64,000 nucleotides of DNA from Aegilops tauschii subsp. strangulata (GCF_002575655.3 NC_053041.3:370247054-370311053); one strand, 5' to 3'. Positions 1 through 12,800 are shown, counted from the first letter of the stretch. Program-made: numbers and translations. The notes: generated by a model not told the origin, from the letters alone.

Positions 1-1215
1 CTGGGCGCGCCCCCTGCCTCGTGGGCCCCCTGGCAGGCCTCCGGTGCCCATCTTCTGCTATATGAAGTCTTTTACACTGGAAAAAAAATCATAAGCAAGC
101 TTTTGGGAAGAAACTCCGCTGCCACGAGGCGGAACCTTGGCGGAACCAATCTAGGGCTCCGGCAGAGCTGTTCTGCCTGGGAAACTTCCCTCCGGGAGGG
201 GGAAATCATCGCCATCGTCGTCACCAACGATCCTCTCATCTGGAGGGGGTCAATCTCCATCAACATCTTCACCAGCACCATCTCCTCTCAAACCCTAGTT
301 CATCTCTTGTATCCAATCTTTGTCCCAAAGCCTCAGATTGGTACCTGTGGGTTGCTAGTAGTGTTGATTACTCTTTGTAGTTGATGCTAGTTGGTTTATT
401 TGGTGGAAGATCATATGTTCGGACCCATTATGCATATTATTAACCCTCTGATTATGAACATGAATATGATTTGTGAGTAGTTGCGTTTGTTCCTGAGGAC
501 ATGGGAGAAGTCTTGCTATTAGTAGTCATGTGAATTTGGTATTCGTTCGATATTTTGATGTGATGTATATTGTCTTTCCTCTAGTCGTGTTATGTGAACG
601 TCGACTACATGACACTTCACCATTGTTTGGGCCTAGAGGAAGTCATTGGGAAGTAATAAGTAGATGATGGGTTGCTAGAGTGATAGAAGCTTAAACCCTA
701 GTTTATGAGTTGCTTCGTAAGTGGCTGATTTGGATCCATATGTTTCATGCTATGGTTAGGTTTACCTTAATACTTGTTTTGTAGTTGCGGATGCTTGCAA
801 TAGGGTTTAATCATAAGTGGGATGCTTGTCCAAGTAAGGACAGCACCCAAGCACCGGTCCACCCACATACCAAATTATCAAAGTAACAAACGTGAATCAT
901 ATGAGCGTGATGAAAACTAGCTTGACGATAATTCCCATGTGTCCTCGGGAGCGCTTTTCTCTATATAAGAGTTTGTCCAGGCTTGTCCTTTGCTACAAAA
1001 AGGATTGGGCCATCTTGCTGCACTTTATTTACACTTTTTACTTGTTACCCGTTACAAATTACCTTATCACAAAATTATCTATTACCGATAATTTCAGTGC
1101 TTGCAGAGAATACCTTACTGAAAACTGCTTATCATTTCCTTCTACTCCTTGTTGGGTTCGATACTCTTACTTATCAAAAGGACTACGATAGATCCCCTAC
1201 ACTTGTGGGTCATCT
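1..1215 (+). mobile_element. 5' LTR (truncated by window) of Gypsy element 1
   Basis: This stretch aligns throughout with 8654-9866, the 3' LTR of the same element, with a few percent of mismatches by eye. About 305 bp of its 5' end lies outside the window. It ends in catct where the 3' LTR ends in catca, and is followed 11 bp later by a primer binding site. Possible TATA-like boxes are tatatga near 58 and ctatataa at 961-968; I cannot say which is used. Short ORFs inside it overlap on both strands and are not credible genes. The LTR start seen in the 3' copy (TGATACGTCC) suggests the Sabrina/WHAM-like group of Triticeae Athila elements, recognised from memory. Confidence 0.9.
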
Positions 1216-1226
1216 AGACTCTTTTC

Positions 1227-1244
1227 TGGCGCCATTGCCGGGGA
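1227..1244 (+). other. Primer binding site, tRNA-Asp type (element 1)
   Basis: The 18 bases tggcgccattgccgggga lie just 3' of the 5' LTR. They match the complement of the 3' end of plant tRNA-Asp(GUC), which ends CCCCGGCAACGGCGCCA, with one mismatch. They would prime minus-strand reverse transcription. Confidence 0.85.
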
Positions 1245-1315
1245 GTGAAGCGCCTTTGGTAGGTGGATAAGGTAGAATTTATATAATGTGCTAAAATTTA
1301 CTGTCACTGGTTACT

Positions 1316-2440
1316 ATGGAAAACAATCCTTTGAGGGGTTTGTTCAGGGTATCTTCACCCCGTCCAGAACCACAATTAGCTACCCCTCAACCTACTGAAC
1401 CTACTGAAAATGTTTACTTTCAAATTCCGTCGGGTATCATAGAGAAACTGCTACCTAATCCTTTTGCAGGAGATGGAACATTGCATCCCGATTTACACCT
1501 AATCTATGTGGATGAAGTTTGTGGATTATTTAAGCTTGCAGGTATGCCCGATGATGTTATCAAGAAGAAGGTCTTCCCTTTATCTTTGAAGGGGGATGCA
1601 TTGACATGGTATAGGCTATGTGATGATATGGGATCATGGAACTACAAATGATTGAAATTGGAATTTCATCAGAAGTTTTATCCTATGCATCTTGTTCATC
1701 GTGATCTTAATTATGTATATAATTTTTGCCTCACGGAGGAGAAAGCATCGCTCAAGCTTGGGGGAGGCTTAAGTCAATGTTATATTCATGCCCCAATCAT
1801 GAGCTCTCAAGAGAAATGATTATTCAGAATTTTTATGCTCGGCTTTCTCGTAACAATCAATCCATGCTCAATACTTCTTGTACTGGCTCCTTTATGATGA
1901 AGACTATAGAATTCAGATGGGATTTATTGGAGAGAATTAAACGCAACTATGAAGATTGGGACCTCGACGAAGGTAAGGAGTCAGGTATAACACCTAAGTT
2001 TTATTGTGTTAAATCTTTTATGGATACCGATGCTTTCCGTGAGTTTAGCACTAAATATGGACTTGACTCTGAGATAGTAGCTTCTTTCTGTGAATCATTT
2101 GCTACTCATGTTGATCTCCCTAAGGATAAGTTGTTTAAATATAATCCTCCCATTGAAGTAAAAGTAGTTGCACCTATTAAAGTTGAAGAAAAGACTATCA
2201 CTTATAATGATCCTATTGTTCCTACTGCTTATGTTGAGAAACCACCTTTCCCTGTTAGAATAAAGGATCATGCTAAAGCTTCAACTGTAGTCAACAAAAG
2301 TAATATTAGGACACACAAACCTCCTGAGCAAGTTAATGTTGAACCTAATATTGCTATGGTTAAAGATCTCTTGGCTGATAATATTGATGGGCATGTTATT
2401 TATTTCTGTGATGAAACTGCTAGAATTGCTAAACCTGGTG
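1316..2440 (+). pseudogene. gag: gag region of element 1, broken
   Basis: The reading starts at the ATG at 1316 (MENNPLRGLF). The segment VFPLSLKGDALTWY around 1570-1615 is the conserved Retrotrans_gag motif (LKGxAxxW), followed by the typical helical stretch ending QAWGRLKSMLYSCPNHEL near 1750-1800. A TGA at 1649-1651 replaces an expected Trp codon, and the frame changes between about 1651 and 1726. It would encode the structural Gag that forms the virus-like particle around the element RNA. The sequence from 1726 runs on in one frame into the protease. No CCHC knuckle is obvious. Confidence 0.85.
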
Positions 2441-2460
2441 CTAAAGATAAATATAGACCT

Positions 2461-2938
2461 GTTGTAGGCATGCCTGTTATTTCTGTTAAAATAGGAGATC
2501 ATTGTTATCATGGCTTATGTGATATGGGTGCTAGTGCAAGTGCAATACCTCATTCCTTATACAAAGAAATTATGCGTGCACCTGCTTAGATAGAAGAAAT
2601 TGATGTTACCATTAAGCTTGCCAATAGAGATACTATTTCACCGATTGGGATTGTTAGAGATGTTGAAGTCTTGTGTGGGAAGGTTAAATATCCTGCTGAT
2701 TTTCTTGTTCTTGGTTCCCCACAAGATAGCTTTTGTCCCATTATATTTGGTAGACCCTTCTTAAATATTGTTAATGCTAGGATAGACTGCGAAAAGGATG
2801 TTGTTACTATTGGTTTGGGTGATATGTCTCATGAGTTTAATTTTGCTAAATTTCATAGACAACCCCGTGATGAAGAATTGCCTAGTAAAGATCAAATATT
2901 GGTCTTGCTTCTATTGCCGTGCCTCCTAATGATCCTTT
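2461..2938 (+). pseudogene. Aspartic protease domain of element 1
   Basis: This is a retropepsin-like domain between gag and RT. The active-site motif reads D-M-G-A at 2521-2532 (CDMGASASAIP), and the second conserved piece is IIFGRPFLNIVNARIDC near 2740-2790. A TAG at 2587-2589 interrupts the domain in the same frame, and an in-frame TAA ends the reading at 2938, about where the frame shifts into RT. In an intact element the protease would cleave the Gag-Pol precursor. The flap-to-GRPF spacing looks normal, so the break is point decay rather than deletion. Confidence 0.85.
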
Positions 2939-2947
2939 AAACAATAT

Positions 2948-4620
2948 TTGCTCGACCATGAAAATGATATGTTTATGAATGAAAGAAGGGAAATAGATGA
3001 AGTATTCTTTAAACAGGGACCTATTCTGAAACACAACTTGCCTGTTGAAATCCTAGGGGATCCTCCTCCACCCAAGGGTGATCCCGTGTTTGAGCTTAAA
3101 CCATTACCTGATACTCTTAAATATGCTTATCTTGATGAAAAGAAGATATATCCTGTTATTATTAGTGCTAACCTTTCAGAGAAGGAGGAAGAGAAATTAT
3201 TGAAAACTCTAAAGAAGCACCGTGCTGCTATTGGATATACTCTGGATGATCTTAAGGGCATTAGTCCCACTCTATGTCAACACAAAATAAATTTGGAGAA
3301 AGATGCCAAACCAGTTATTGATCACCAACGACGGCTAAATCCGAAGATGAAAGAAGTGGTAAGAAAGGAAATACTAAAGCTCCTTGAGGCAGGTATAATC
3401 TATCCCGTTGCTGATAGTCAGTGGGTAAGTCCTGTCCATTGTGTCCCTAAGAAGGGAGGTATTACTGTTGTTCCTAATGATAAATATGAATTGATCCGAC
3501 AAAGAATTATTACAGGTTATAGGATGGTAATTTATTTCCGCAAATTAAATAAAGCTACTAGAAAAGATCATTACCCCTTGCCGTTCGTTGATCAAATGCT
3601 AGAAAGATTATCCAAACATACACATTTTTGCTTTCTAGATGGTTACTCTGGTTTCTCTCAAATACCTGTATCCGCTGATGATCAAGAAAAGACCACTTTT
3701 ACTTGCCCTTTCGGTACTTTGCTTATAGACGTATGCCTTTTGGTTTATGTAATGCACCTGCTACCTTTCAAAGATGCATGATGGCTATATTCTCTTACTT
3801 CTGCGAAAAGATTTGTGAGGTTTTCATGGATGATTTCTTTGTTTATGGATCCTCTTTTGATGATTGCTTGAGCAACCTTGATCGAGTTTTGCAGAGATGT
3901 GAAGAAACTAATCTTGTTTTGAATTGGGAGAAATGCCACTTTACGGGTATTGTATTGGGGCATAAAATTTCTGAAAGAGGTATTGAAGTTGATAAAACTA
4001 AAGTTGATGCTATTGAAAAGATGCCGTGTCCTAAAGACATCAAAGGTATAAGAAGTTTTCTGGGTCATGCCGGTTTTTATAGGAGGTTCATTAAGGACTT
4101 CTCAAAAATTTCTCGGCCTCTGACTAATCTATTACAAAAAGATATTCCTTTTGTCTTTGACGATGATTGTGTAGAAGCATTTGAAATACTTAAGAAAGCT
4201 TTGATTTCTGCACCTATTGTCCAGCCACCTGATTGGAACTTACCCTTTGAAATTATGTGTGGTGCTAGTGATTATGTTGTAGGTGCTATTCTAGGGCAAA
4301 GAGTTGATAAGAAATTAAATGTTATTCAATATGCTAGTTAAACTCTAGACAATGCCCAGAGAAATTATGCTACTACTGAAAAAGAATTTTTAGCAGTAGT
4401 TTTTGCTTGTGATAAGTTCAGACCTTATATTGATTCTAAAGTAACTATTCACACTGATCATGCTGCTATTAAATACCTTATGGAAAAGAAGGATGCTAAA
4501 CCTAGACTTATTAGATGGGTTCTCTTGCTACAAGAATTTGATTTGCATACTATTGATAGAAAGGGAGCTGAGAACCCCGTTGCAGACAACTTGTCTAGGT
4601 TAGAGAATGTTCTTGATGAC
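2948..4620 (+). pseudogene. Reverse transcriptase-RNase H of element 1, frameshifted
   Basis: RT begins around 3280 after a linker. The block RRLNPKMKEVVRKEILKLL, then VSPVHCVPKKGG, then HYPLPFVDQML and RMPFGLCNAPATFQR are in the expected order. The catalytic box reads F-M-D-D at 3823-3834, the form usual in Athila/Tat Gypsy elements rather than YxDD. The reading shifts frame between about 3703 and 3781, just before RMPFG. RNase H follows from about 4230 (FEIMCGASDYVVGAIL), through [18 protein letters not shown], to DNLSRL near 4600, with a TAA at 4339-4341. The domain set is complete, but no single open reading frame spans it. Confidence 0.92.
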
Positions 4621-4639
4621 CCACTACCTATTGATGATA

Positions 4640-5924
4640 GCTTTCCTGATGAACAATTAGCTGTCATAAATGCTTCTCGTACTGCTCCATGGTATGCTGA
4701 TTATGCTAATTACATTGTTGCTAAATTTATACCACCTAGTTTCACATACCAGCAAAAGAAAAAGTTTTTCTATGATTTGAGACATTACTTCTGGGATGAC
4801 CCACATCTTTATAAAGAAGGAGTAGATGGTGTTATTAGACATTGTGTACCTGAGCATGAACAGGAACAAATCCTACGCAAGTGTCACTCTGAGGCTTATG
4901 GAGGACACCACACTGGAGATAGAACTGCACATAAGGTATTGCAATCCGGTTTTTATTGGCCTACTCTCCTCAAAGATGCTCGTAAGTTTGTCTTGTCTTG
5001 TGATCAATGTCAAAGAATTGGTAATATTAGTCGACGTCAAGAAATGCCTATGAATTATTCACTCGTTATTGAACCATTTGATGTTTGGGGCTTTGATTAT
5101 ATGGGACCTTTTCCTTCCTCTAATGGGTATACACATATTTTAGTTGCTGTTGATTACGTTACTAAGTGGGTAGAAGCTATTCCAACTAGTAGTGCTGATC
5201 ATAACACCTCTATTAAGATGCTTAAAGAAGTTATTTTTCCGAGGTTTGGAGTCCCTAGATATTTAATGACTGATGGTGGTTCACATTTTATTCATGGTGC
5301 TTTTCGTAAAATGCTTGCTAAATATGATGTTAATCATAGAATTGCATCTCCGTATCACCCACAGTCTAGCGGTCGAGTAGAATTGAGCAATAGAGAGCTC
5401 AAATTAATTTTGCAAAAGACTGTTAATTGATCTAGAAAGAATTGGTCCAAGAAACTTGATGATGCATTATGGGCTTATAGAACTGCATATAAAAACCCTA
5501 TGGGTATGTCTCCGTATAAAATGGTTTATGGAAAGCGTGTCACTTACCTCTCGAACTAGAACATAAGGCATATTGGGCTATTAAAGAGCTCAATTATGAT
5601 TTCAAACTTGCTGGTGAGAAGAGGCTATTTGACATTAGCTCACTTGATGAATGGAGAACCCAAGCCTATGAGAATGCCAAGTTGTTTAAAGAAAAAGTTA
5701 AAAGATGGCATGACAAAAGGATACAAAAGCGTGAGTTTAATGTAGGTGATTATGTGTTGCTATACAACTCTCGTTTAAGATTTTTTGTAGGAAAACTTCT
5801 CTCTAAATGGGAAGGCCCTTACGTTATTGAGGAGGTCTATCGTTCCGGTGCCATAAAAATCAACAACTTCGAAGGCACAAATCCGAAGGTGGTGAACGGT
5901 CAAAGAATCAAACATTATATCTGA
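4640..5924 (+). pseudogene. Integrase of element 1, broken near the C terminus
   Basis: An HHCC zinc-binding region ([16 protein letters not shown], then SCDQCQR) lies around 4880-5015. The catalytic core shows D at 5095-5097, D at 5272-5274 (MTDGGSHF) and E at 5380-5382, a D-x58-D-x35-E arrangement. A TGA at 5428-5430 (probably from CGA) and a frameshift near 5540 break the C-terminal part. That part resumes at 5682-5924 with KVKRWHDKRI and GPYVIEEVY and ends at TGA 5922-5924. The order PR-RT-RH-IN identifies a Gypsy (Ty3-like) element. No chromodomain is seen after the integrase. Confidence 0.92.
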
Positions 5925-6349
5925 GGTAATCCTATAAATGTTGAAACTAATGTTATTGAAACCGTAACCCCGGAGGAATACATAAGAGACACTTTCCAGA
6001 ACGTTTCAGACTCCGGAAAGGAATAGGTATGTGGTACGGTAAGTAAACCGACTCCAAAACAGTTCTAATGGCAATTTTTCTCCGTTTTGGAATATCTAAG
6101 AAAATAGGAAAATAAGAAGTAGTCCGGGAAGGACACGAGGGTGGAGGGCACGCCCTACCCCCCTGGGCGCACCCCCTGCCTCGTGGGCACCTCGTGCGTT
6201 CTCCGGACTCCGTTTTCTTGCACGATACTTCTTTTAGTCGGTAAAAATTCATTATATAATCTCCCGAAGGTTTTGACCACCGTATCACGCAAATATCCTC
6301 TGTTTTCGTTTTGAGCTATTTTCTGTCAGAGTTGTCAAGGCCAGGCATC
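5925..6349 (+). other. Non-coding spacer with LTR-like GC-rich block (element 1)
   Basis: There is no credible coding here. The part at about 6125-6210 (cacgagggtggag, ccccctgggcgca, cctcgtgggc) resembles the GC-rich block of the element's own LTR at 8626-8690 and is preceded by similar A-rich sequence. It sits between the integrase and a downstream ORF. Confidence 0.5.
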
Positions 6350-6814
6350 ATGTCGTCCCCCTCCTCCAACAATGGTGACAATGATGCTTGGCTAATGAAG
6401 ATAGAGCTGAAGAGGGAAGAACCCATGGAGATCAACAAGGATGATGGGATCAAGAAGGCCACGAAGGACCAAGTTCCGACAGCAGAAGACAACCTTCAAC
6501 TTGATCACAATCTTCTTACCCCAACTGAGATCGAAGCTTTCAAGATGATTGAGTTAGCTCATATACAGAACAAGTATCTCACACGTGAAAATATTTTGTT
6601 GAAGGAGCATATCATCGCACTCAAGGGCATTATCCGCAAATTGGAGGATCTCTATGCTCGATGTGCGACTATCCATCATCACCACCATCTCCTTCACCAG
6701 CAAAAGAGATATAATCACATGGGTATGGGCACTCCCCTTGGCAACTGCCAAGCTTGGGGGAGGTGCCCCGGTATCGTATCACCATCACACTCCTATCTTT
6801 ACCATTTTTCTTAG
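6350..6814 (+). CDS. Extra 3' ORF of element 1, unknown function
   Basis: This is an uninterrupted ORF of 154 codons, starting at the ATG at 6350 (MSSPSSNNGDNDAWLMKIEL). An in-frame ATG at 6311 is possible, but 6350 follows the leader-like sequence better. The protein is acidic and polar at the N terminus. A predicted helix, probably coiled-coil, occupies residues 60-105 (heptad-like IEAFKMIELAHIQNKYLTR), followed by a run of five His. I do not recognise a domain. It is open although the upstream pol is broken several times. It could be an element-specific accessory ORF; it is not a recognisable env (no signal peptide or membrane helix seen). Confidence 0.5.
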   Translation: MSSPSSNNGDNDAWLMKIELKREEPMEINKDDGIKKATKDQVPTAEDNLQLDHNLLTPTEIEAFKMIELAHIQNKYLTRENILLKEHIIALKGIIRKLEDLYARCATIHHHHHLLHQQKRYNHMGMGTPLGNCQAWGRCPGIVSPSHSYLYHFS

Positions 6815-7774
6815 TTCGATCCTTCTAGTAATATCTTGATCTAGTAGAATAAAGTTTTTGGTATGATCTAGTTTCGAGTTTTGCTTTATGATCCCTCTAT
6901 GTAATCGAGTCCGTGAGCTATATATAATAAAGATTAGTGTTGAGTCAAGGGCTTGATTATCTTGCTATGATCTTGAGTGAATAAAAGAAAGAGAAAGAAT
7001 AAAAAGAAATGAAAGACCATATTGATCTTATGGAGAGTAATGACTTCACATATAAAGAGTATGATGATTAAAAGTTGTTGAGAGTTCACAAACATAGTTT
7101 TGGTCATCGTGGCAATTAATAGGAAGTAATGAAGAAAGAGAGGTTTCACATATAAATATACTATCTTGGACATCTTTTATGATTGTGAGCACTCATTAAA
7201 ATATGACATGTTAAAGAGTTGATGTTGGACAAGACAACGTAATGGGTTATGTTTTCTTATATATGAAATAAAGTATATTGTCATGGATCATCCAACATGT
7301 TGAGCTTGCCTTTCCCCCTCATGCTAGCCAATTCTTTGCACCAAGTAGAGATACTACTTGTGCTTCCGAATACCCTCAAACCAGTTTTGCCATGAGTGTC
7401 CACCATATCTACCTATCGATTGAGTAAGATCCTTCAAGTAAGTTGTCATCGGTGCAAGCAATAAAAATTGCTCTCTAAATATGTATGGTTTATTAGTGTG
7501 GAGAAAATAAGCTTTATACGATCTTGTGATGCGGAAGAAATAAAAGCGACGGACTGCATAATAAAGGTCCATATCACAAGTGGCAATATAAAGTGACGTT
7601 CTTTTGCATTAAGATTTCGTGCATCCAACCATGAAAGCGCATGACAACCTCTGCTTCCCTCTGCGAAGGGACTATCTTTTACTTTTGTCTTATTCCCTAT
7701 GCAAGAGTCATGGTGATCTTCACCTTTCCTTTTTACATTTTATCCTTTGGCAAGCACATTGTGTTGGAAAGATC

Positions 7775-7855
<81 letters not shown>

Positions 7856-8333
7856 AATTGGATGTAAGTTGGCATGAACTATTATTGTTGATATTACCCT
7901 TGAGGTAAAAGGTTGGGAGGCGAAACTATAAGCCCCTATCTTTCTCTGTGTCCGATTAAAACTCCATAATCATAAGTATTGCTTGAGTGTTAGCAATTGT
8001 GAAACACTAAATGATAGTTGAGTATGTGGACTTGCTGAAAAGCTCTTATATTGACTCTTTCCGATGTTATGATAAATTGCAATTGCTTCAATGACTGAGA
8101 TTATAGTTTGTTAGTTCTCAATGAAGTTTCTGATTCATACTTTACATTGTGAATAGATTATTACTTGAGCATAAGAAATCATATGACAATATATATATAT
8201 ATATATATATGTTGCTGTTATAAGAATGATCATGATGCCCTCATGTCCGTATTTTATTTTGTCGACACCTCTATCTCTAAACATGTGGACATATTTATCG
8301 TTATCGGCTTCCGCTTGAGGACAAGCGAGGTCT
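6815..8333 (+). other. 3' untranslated internal region of element 1
   Basis: AT-rich sequence between the extra ORF and the polypurine tract. I see no coding signal. It holds the long TA microsatellite and a shorter TA run at about 8190-8210. Short ORFs in both directions (for example 6934-7173 minus) look like chance. Confidence 0.6.
7778..7853. repeat. (TA)n microsatellite, about 38 units
   Basis: An uninterrupted alternating TA run of about 76 bp, inside the internal region of element 1. It is likely to be length-variable and prone to assembly error. Confidence 0.95.
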
Positions 8334-8347
8334 AAGCTTGGGGGAGT
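8334..8347 (+). other. Polypurine tract of element 1
   Basis: aagcttgggggagt directly abuts the TG of the 3' LTR. The AAGCTTGGGGGAG form is usual for this Triticeae Athila group and would prime plus-strand synthesis. Confidence 0.85.
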
Positions 8348-9866
8348 TGATACGTCCATTTTGCATCATGCTTTTATATCGATATTTATTGCATTATGGG
8401 CTGTTATTACACATTATGTCACAATACTTATGCCTATTCTCTCTTATTTTACAAGGTTTACATAAAGAGGGAGAATGCCGGCAGCTGGAATTCTGGGCTG
8501 GAAAAGGAATAAATATTAGAGACCTATTCTGCACAACTCCAAAAGTCCTGAAACTTCACGGAAGTCATTTTTGATATTTATAAAAAATACCGAGCGAAGA
8601 AAATACCAGAGGGGGCCCACACCCCGGTCACGAGGGTGGGGGGACCCTACCCCCTGGGCGCGCCCCCCTACCTCATGAGCCCCCTGGCAGGCCTTCGGTG
8701 CCCATCTTCTGCTATATGAAGTCTTTTACCCTGGAAAAAAATCATAAGCAAGGTTTCGGGAAGAAACTCCGCCGCCACGAGGCGGAACCTTGGCGGAACC
8801 AATCTAGGGCTCCGCAGAGCTGTTCTGCCGGGGAAACTTCCCTCCGGGAGGGGGAAATCATCGCCATCGTTGTCACCAACGATCCTCTCATCGGGAGGGG
8901 GTCAATCTCCATCAACATCTTCACCAGCACCATCTCCTCTCAAACCCTAGTTCATCTCTTGTATCCAATCTTTGTCCCAAAGCCTCAGATTGGTACCTGT
9001 GTGTCGCTAGTAGTGTTGATTACTCTTTGTAGTTGATGCTAGTTGGTTTATTTGGTGGAAGATCATATGTTCAGATCCATTATGCACATTAATACCCCTC
9101 TGATTATGAACATGAATATGATTTGTGAGTAGTTACGTTTGTTCCTGAGGACATGGGAGAAGTCTTGCTATTAGTAGTCATTTGAATTTGGTATTCGTTC
9201 GATATTTTGATGAGATGTATGTTGTCTTTCCTCTAGTGGTGTTATGTGAACGTCGACTACATGACCCTTCACCATTGTTTGGGCCCAGAGAAAGGCATTG
9301 GGAAGTAATAAGCAGATGATGGGTTGCTAGAGTGACATAAGCTTAAACGCTAGTTTATGAGTTGCTTCATAAGGGGCTGATTTGGATCCATATGTTTCAT
9401 GCTATGGTTAGGTTTACCTTAATACTTCTTTTGTAGTTGCGGATGCTTGCAATAGGGGTTGATCATAAGTGGGATGCTTGTCCAAGTAAGGATAGCACCC
9501 AAGCACCGGTCCACCCACATACGAAATTATCAAAGTAACGAACGTGAATCATATGAGCGTGATGAAAACTAGCTTGACGATAATCCCCATGTGTCCTCGG
9601 GAGCGCTTTTCTCTATATAAGAGTTTATCCAGGCTTGTCCTTTGCTACAAAAAGGATTGGGCCATCTTGCTGCACTTTATTTACACTTGTTACTTGTTAC
9701 CCGTTACAAATTACCTTATCACAAAACTATCTGTTACCGATAATTTCAGTGCTTGCGGAGAATACCTTACTAAAAATTGCTTATCATTTCCTTCTGCTCC
9801 TCGTTGGGTTCGACACTCTTACTTATTGAAAGGACTACGATAGACCCCTACACTTGTGGGTCATCA
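8348..9866 (+). mobile_element. 3' LTR of Gypsy element 1 (1519 bp)
   Basis: It begins TGATACGTCC right after the polypurine tract and ends TCATCA, so it has the usual TG...CA termini. Its 3' 1213 bp match 1-1215. It is inserted into the antisense ORF of element D, whose sequence resumes at 9867 (ctccgctgcac). The other insertion edge is left of the window, so the target duplication cannot be checked. Confidence 0.93.
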
Positions 9867-12800
9867 CTCCGCTGCACAACAAGGGGAGGCCGGCTTGGCT
9901 CTTCACGAACACCGCCGACATCATGAGGCTCCGCCCCGGCCTGGACCACAACCTCACGGTGATGGGGCACGCTCACTTCTGCCAGCGGCTCTTCGAGCTT
10001 GACATGAACCGCGACGGCGAGGTCGAGCGGTCCGGCAAGGCCGCGAAGGCCGCCAAGGTCGCCAAGGGGCCCTTGTTCAAGTTGCCGGCGGGGTTGGTCC
10101 CGCTGAGCAACAACTCGCGTCGAAACGACATCATCGCCATGATGCCGGAGTTCAACACGCACGGCCTCGTCCCAAATTGGGCCGATCCGCCGGAAGATCA
10201 GGTGCATGAGTTTTTTGACACCTTGGAGGAGAAATACGTCAGCGCCGAGCCGTGGCTCGTCCAGGACACCACCTAGGCGGAGCTGGACTACATCGCTGCG
10301 AAGGCGGCGGAGGCGAAGCTCGCTAAGGAGGCCGGTAGCACCGGCGGCGTGGAGGACAAGGCCGCGGCGGAGGCGGAGGAAAAGGAGCTTGCCCAGTGGG
10401 CGGAGTCCGCTGGGGAGGCCAGCAGCGCTGGCACCGGGGCCCCGCTCGTCGAAGATGTGGTCGACGAGTCATCGGAGGAGGAGGCCGAGGCTGTCGACCC
10501 TCCGGTCACGGGGAGAGGGCGAGTCCTGCGGCGAGCCACCTCTGGCGAGCCGGTCCGGCCCGGCAGGGCCGTACAACCACGGCAAGCCCAGGAGGGGTCC
10601 GGGCGCCAGACAAGGGCCGCGGCGGTGAAGAAGTTGGTGAAGGCCGCGGCGGCGAGGAAGAAAGCAACTACCTCTTCTTCGTCCAAGCGCCCTCGGACTC
10701 CATCAGCTTCCCCTCCTCCGACAGACGATGACGCGGAGGTCATCTTCGACTTCGGGTCCCTCAGCCCAAGGAAGAAGAGGAAGGCAGCAGAGGAGGAGGT
10801 GGAGGACGAGTAAGGATCTTATTCCTTTCTGTCATCTCCATCCCCTCAAATCGCGCCACGTATCTTGATTCGTTTTCATCCTTGCAGGGATGCGGAGACA
10901 CTGGCCCAGAGGGTGAAGAGGGCCAAGGCTTCGGCGGGCGGCCAGCCCCCGGCAGGCGCTGCCGGCACACCGCTGGTGGTGTTGAGCAGTCTGGACAGCA
11001 GCCCCCGGCACAGCCCCCAGCGTAAGTTCATCACTCGCCCCTTGTCAACGTATGTTAGGGGCACGATCCCTTGTTGCTGACCTTGCCGTGATTGCAGGAG
11101 GAGGACAACAGCAGGAGGAACACAGAGGGCTACTCCCCACACGCCACCCCCATCGACCACGCCGCCCCGAGGGGCGTCCCCTACAAGGGCGCCAAGCACC
11201 GAGCCCATGCACACGGAGGAGGAGGAGGCGAACTCGGGCGCTGGTGGCTTCGCCTCGGCACCAAACGTTGGCGGGGAGGGGACCTCTGTTTCTCAGCCCG
11301 GCACGGGTAAGTCAATTGCCTTCCGTCCCTGTTCTTTTTCTCTTCTTGGTCTCGGCCTCGCCTCATCCCCTTCTCGGTATCTAGATCTCGCCTCGGTGGA
11401 CCCAGAGCACATTGACACCGTCATCGAGGATGTCGCCAAGGATGCCGCGGCAGAGGCCGAGAAGATTGTCACCGAGGAGGCCGCCAAGGGTGCCGCTGAG
11501 GACGCCGCTAAGGGGCCTGCCGGGGAGCCCGGCAAGGCTGCTGCCGAGGAGGCCGGCAAGGCCACTGCCGAGGAGGAGGTGGTTGACAACCAACCTTCCT
11601 TCTCCGCTGCCTCTGGCTCAGGCAGGTACCTAAGGGTGAGCGACGACCTGTTCGTCCACCTTCCAGGGACGTCGAGCTCCAGGGCGCCCATCGAGGGAGA
11701 GGTGTTTGACGAGGAGGTGCTTGCCGCCCGGGCTCGAGGTTGTTGACGAGTCGAGCGCCAGTGGCGATGGTTCGCAGGAGGAGCGGCTTCTCTAGGCCAT
11801 GGGCGCTAGCTTTCGGAAGCTCCAGGCGCTCCACCGTGCCCGCCTGGACAAGGCCAGGTCCAGGATGGCAACGGTGGACAAGGCGGAGGCGGACCTCAAG
11901 GGACGCATCGTCGAGACGCAAACTTGGTTCTGCCAAGCTTGTGAGGAGCTGAAGGCCGCCCAGGGCGAGCTGGCCAAGCGCGAGGTGGAGCTCACCATGA
12001 AGCGGGCCGACATCGAGAAGGCCCAGGAGACGGCGAAGAACCTGGCCGCCGAAGTCGAGGCCGCTCAAACCCAGCACCAGGCTGTGATGAATTCCCAGGA
12101 GGAGGACCTTGCCGCTCGCGAGGAGAAGCTTGCCGCAACGCTCCGCGGCAAGGATGAGGAGGTAGAGAAGCTCGTTGTGCAGTGAACCCAGGAGCTGGAG
12201 CAGAGGCACAGGGAGGCACTCGATGCCCAAGCTCTGGTTCACGCCGACAAGGTGAAGGAGCTGGAGGTGGAGCGGGACGGGCTAAGGGACCAGGCCCAGA
12301 AGCTGGCCAAGGAGAAGGATACGCTCAATGGTGCCCTGATTGAGGCATAGGGCGCGGCCCTCAGCAGGGCTGGGGAGCTCTCCGAGGCCAACAACTCCAT
12401 CAAATACCTCAAGCTGAAGCTGGAGGGTCTCGAGGGGATGCTGTCAGAGGGCAAGGCCCGGGAGGAGACCCTGGCCAAGGATCTGGAGTACGAGAAGCAG
12501 CTGCGGAAGAACGAGACTGCCAACCACAAAGACTTTGTGGAGGGTGAGAATCGTTGGATCGGGTGCCTCGAAGGCGTCGCTGGCAGGATCACCACGCAGC
12601 TGGCTACCATGGGGATGCCAAATGTGAGGTATACCCCGGAGCGCAACATGAGCCCCAACGCCAAGCTGACCGTCTTCTTCGAGGGCGTCCTCGGGCCCTG
12701 GAGCAGCTTCACTCCAATCGGGCGGCCTCCCTGGCCAATGAGTCCCGAAGGCTTTGCCGCGGTGCCATGACCAAGGTCCTCGCCAAGGTGGCGCACTGGA

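Noticed and set aside
892..1191. ORF of about 99 codons repeated at 9544-9843
   Set aside because: It lies in the LTR at the same place in both copies and is read through the U5 end. Conservation only reflects LTR identity.
10206..10743. Long Arg- and Ser-rich ORFs overlapping the antisense ORF of element D
   Set aside because: GC-rich coding DNA opens other frames. The frame with homology to the family and with splice sites is the one annotated.
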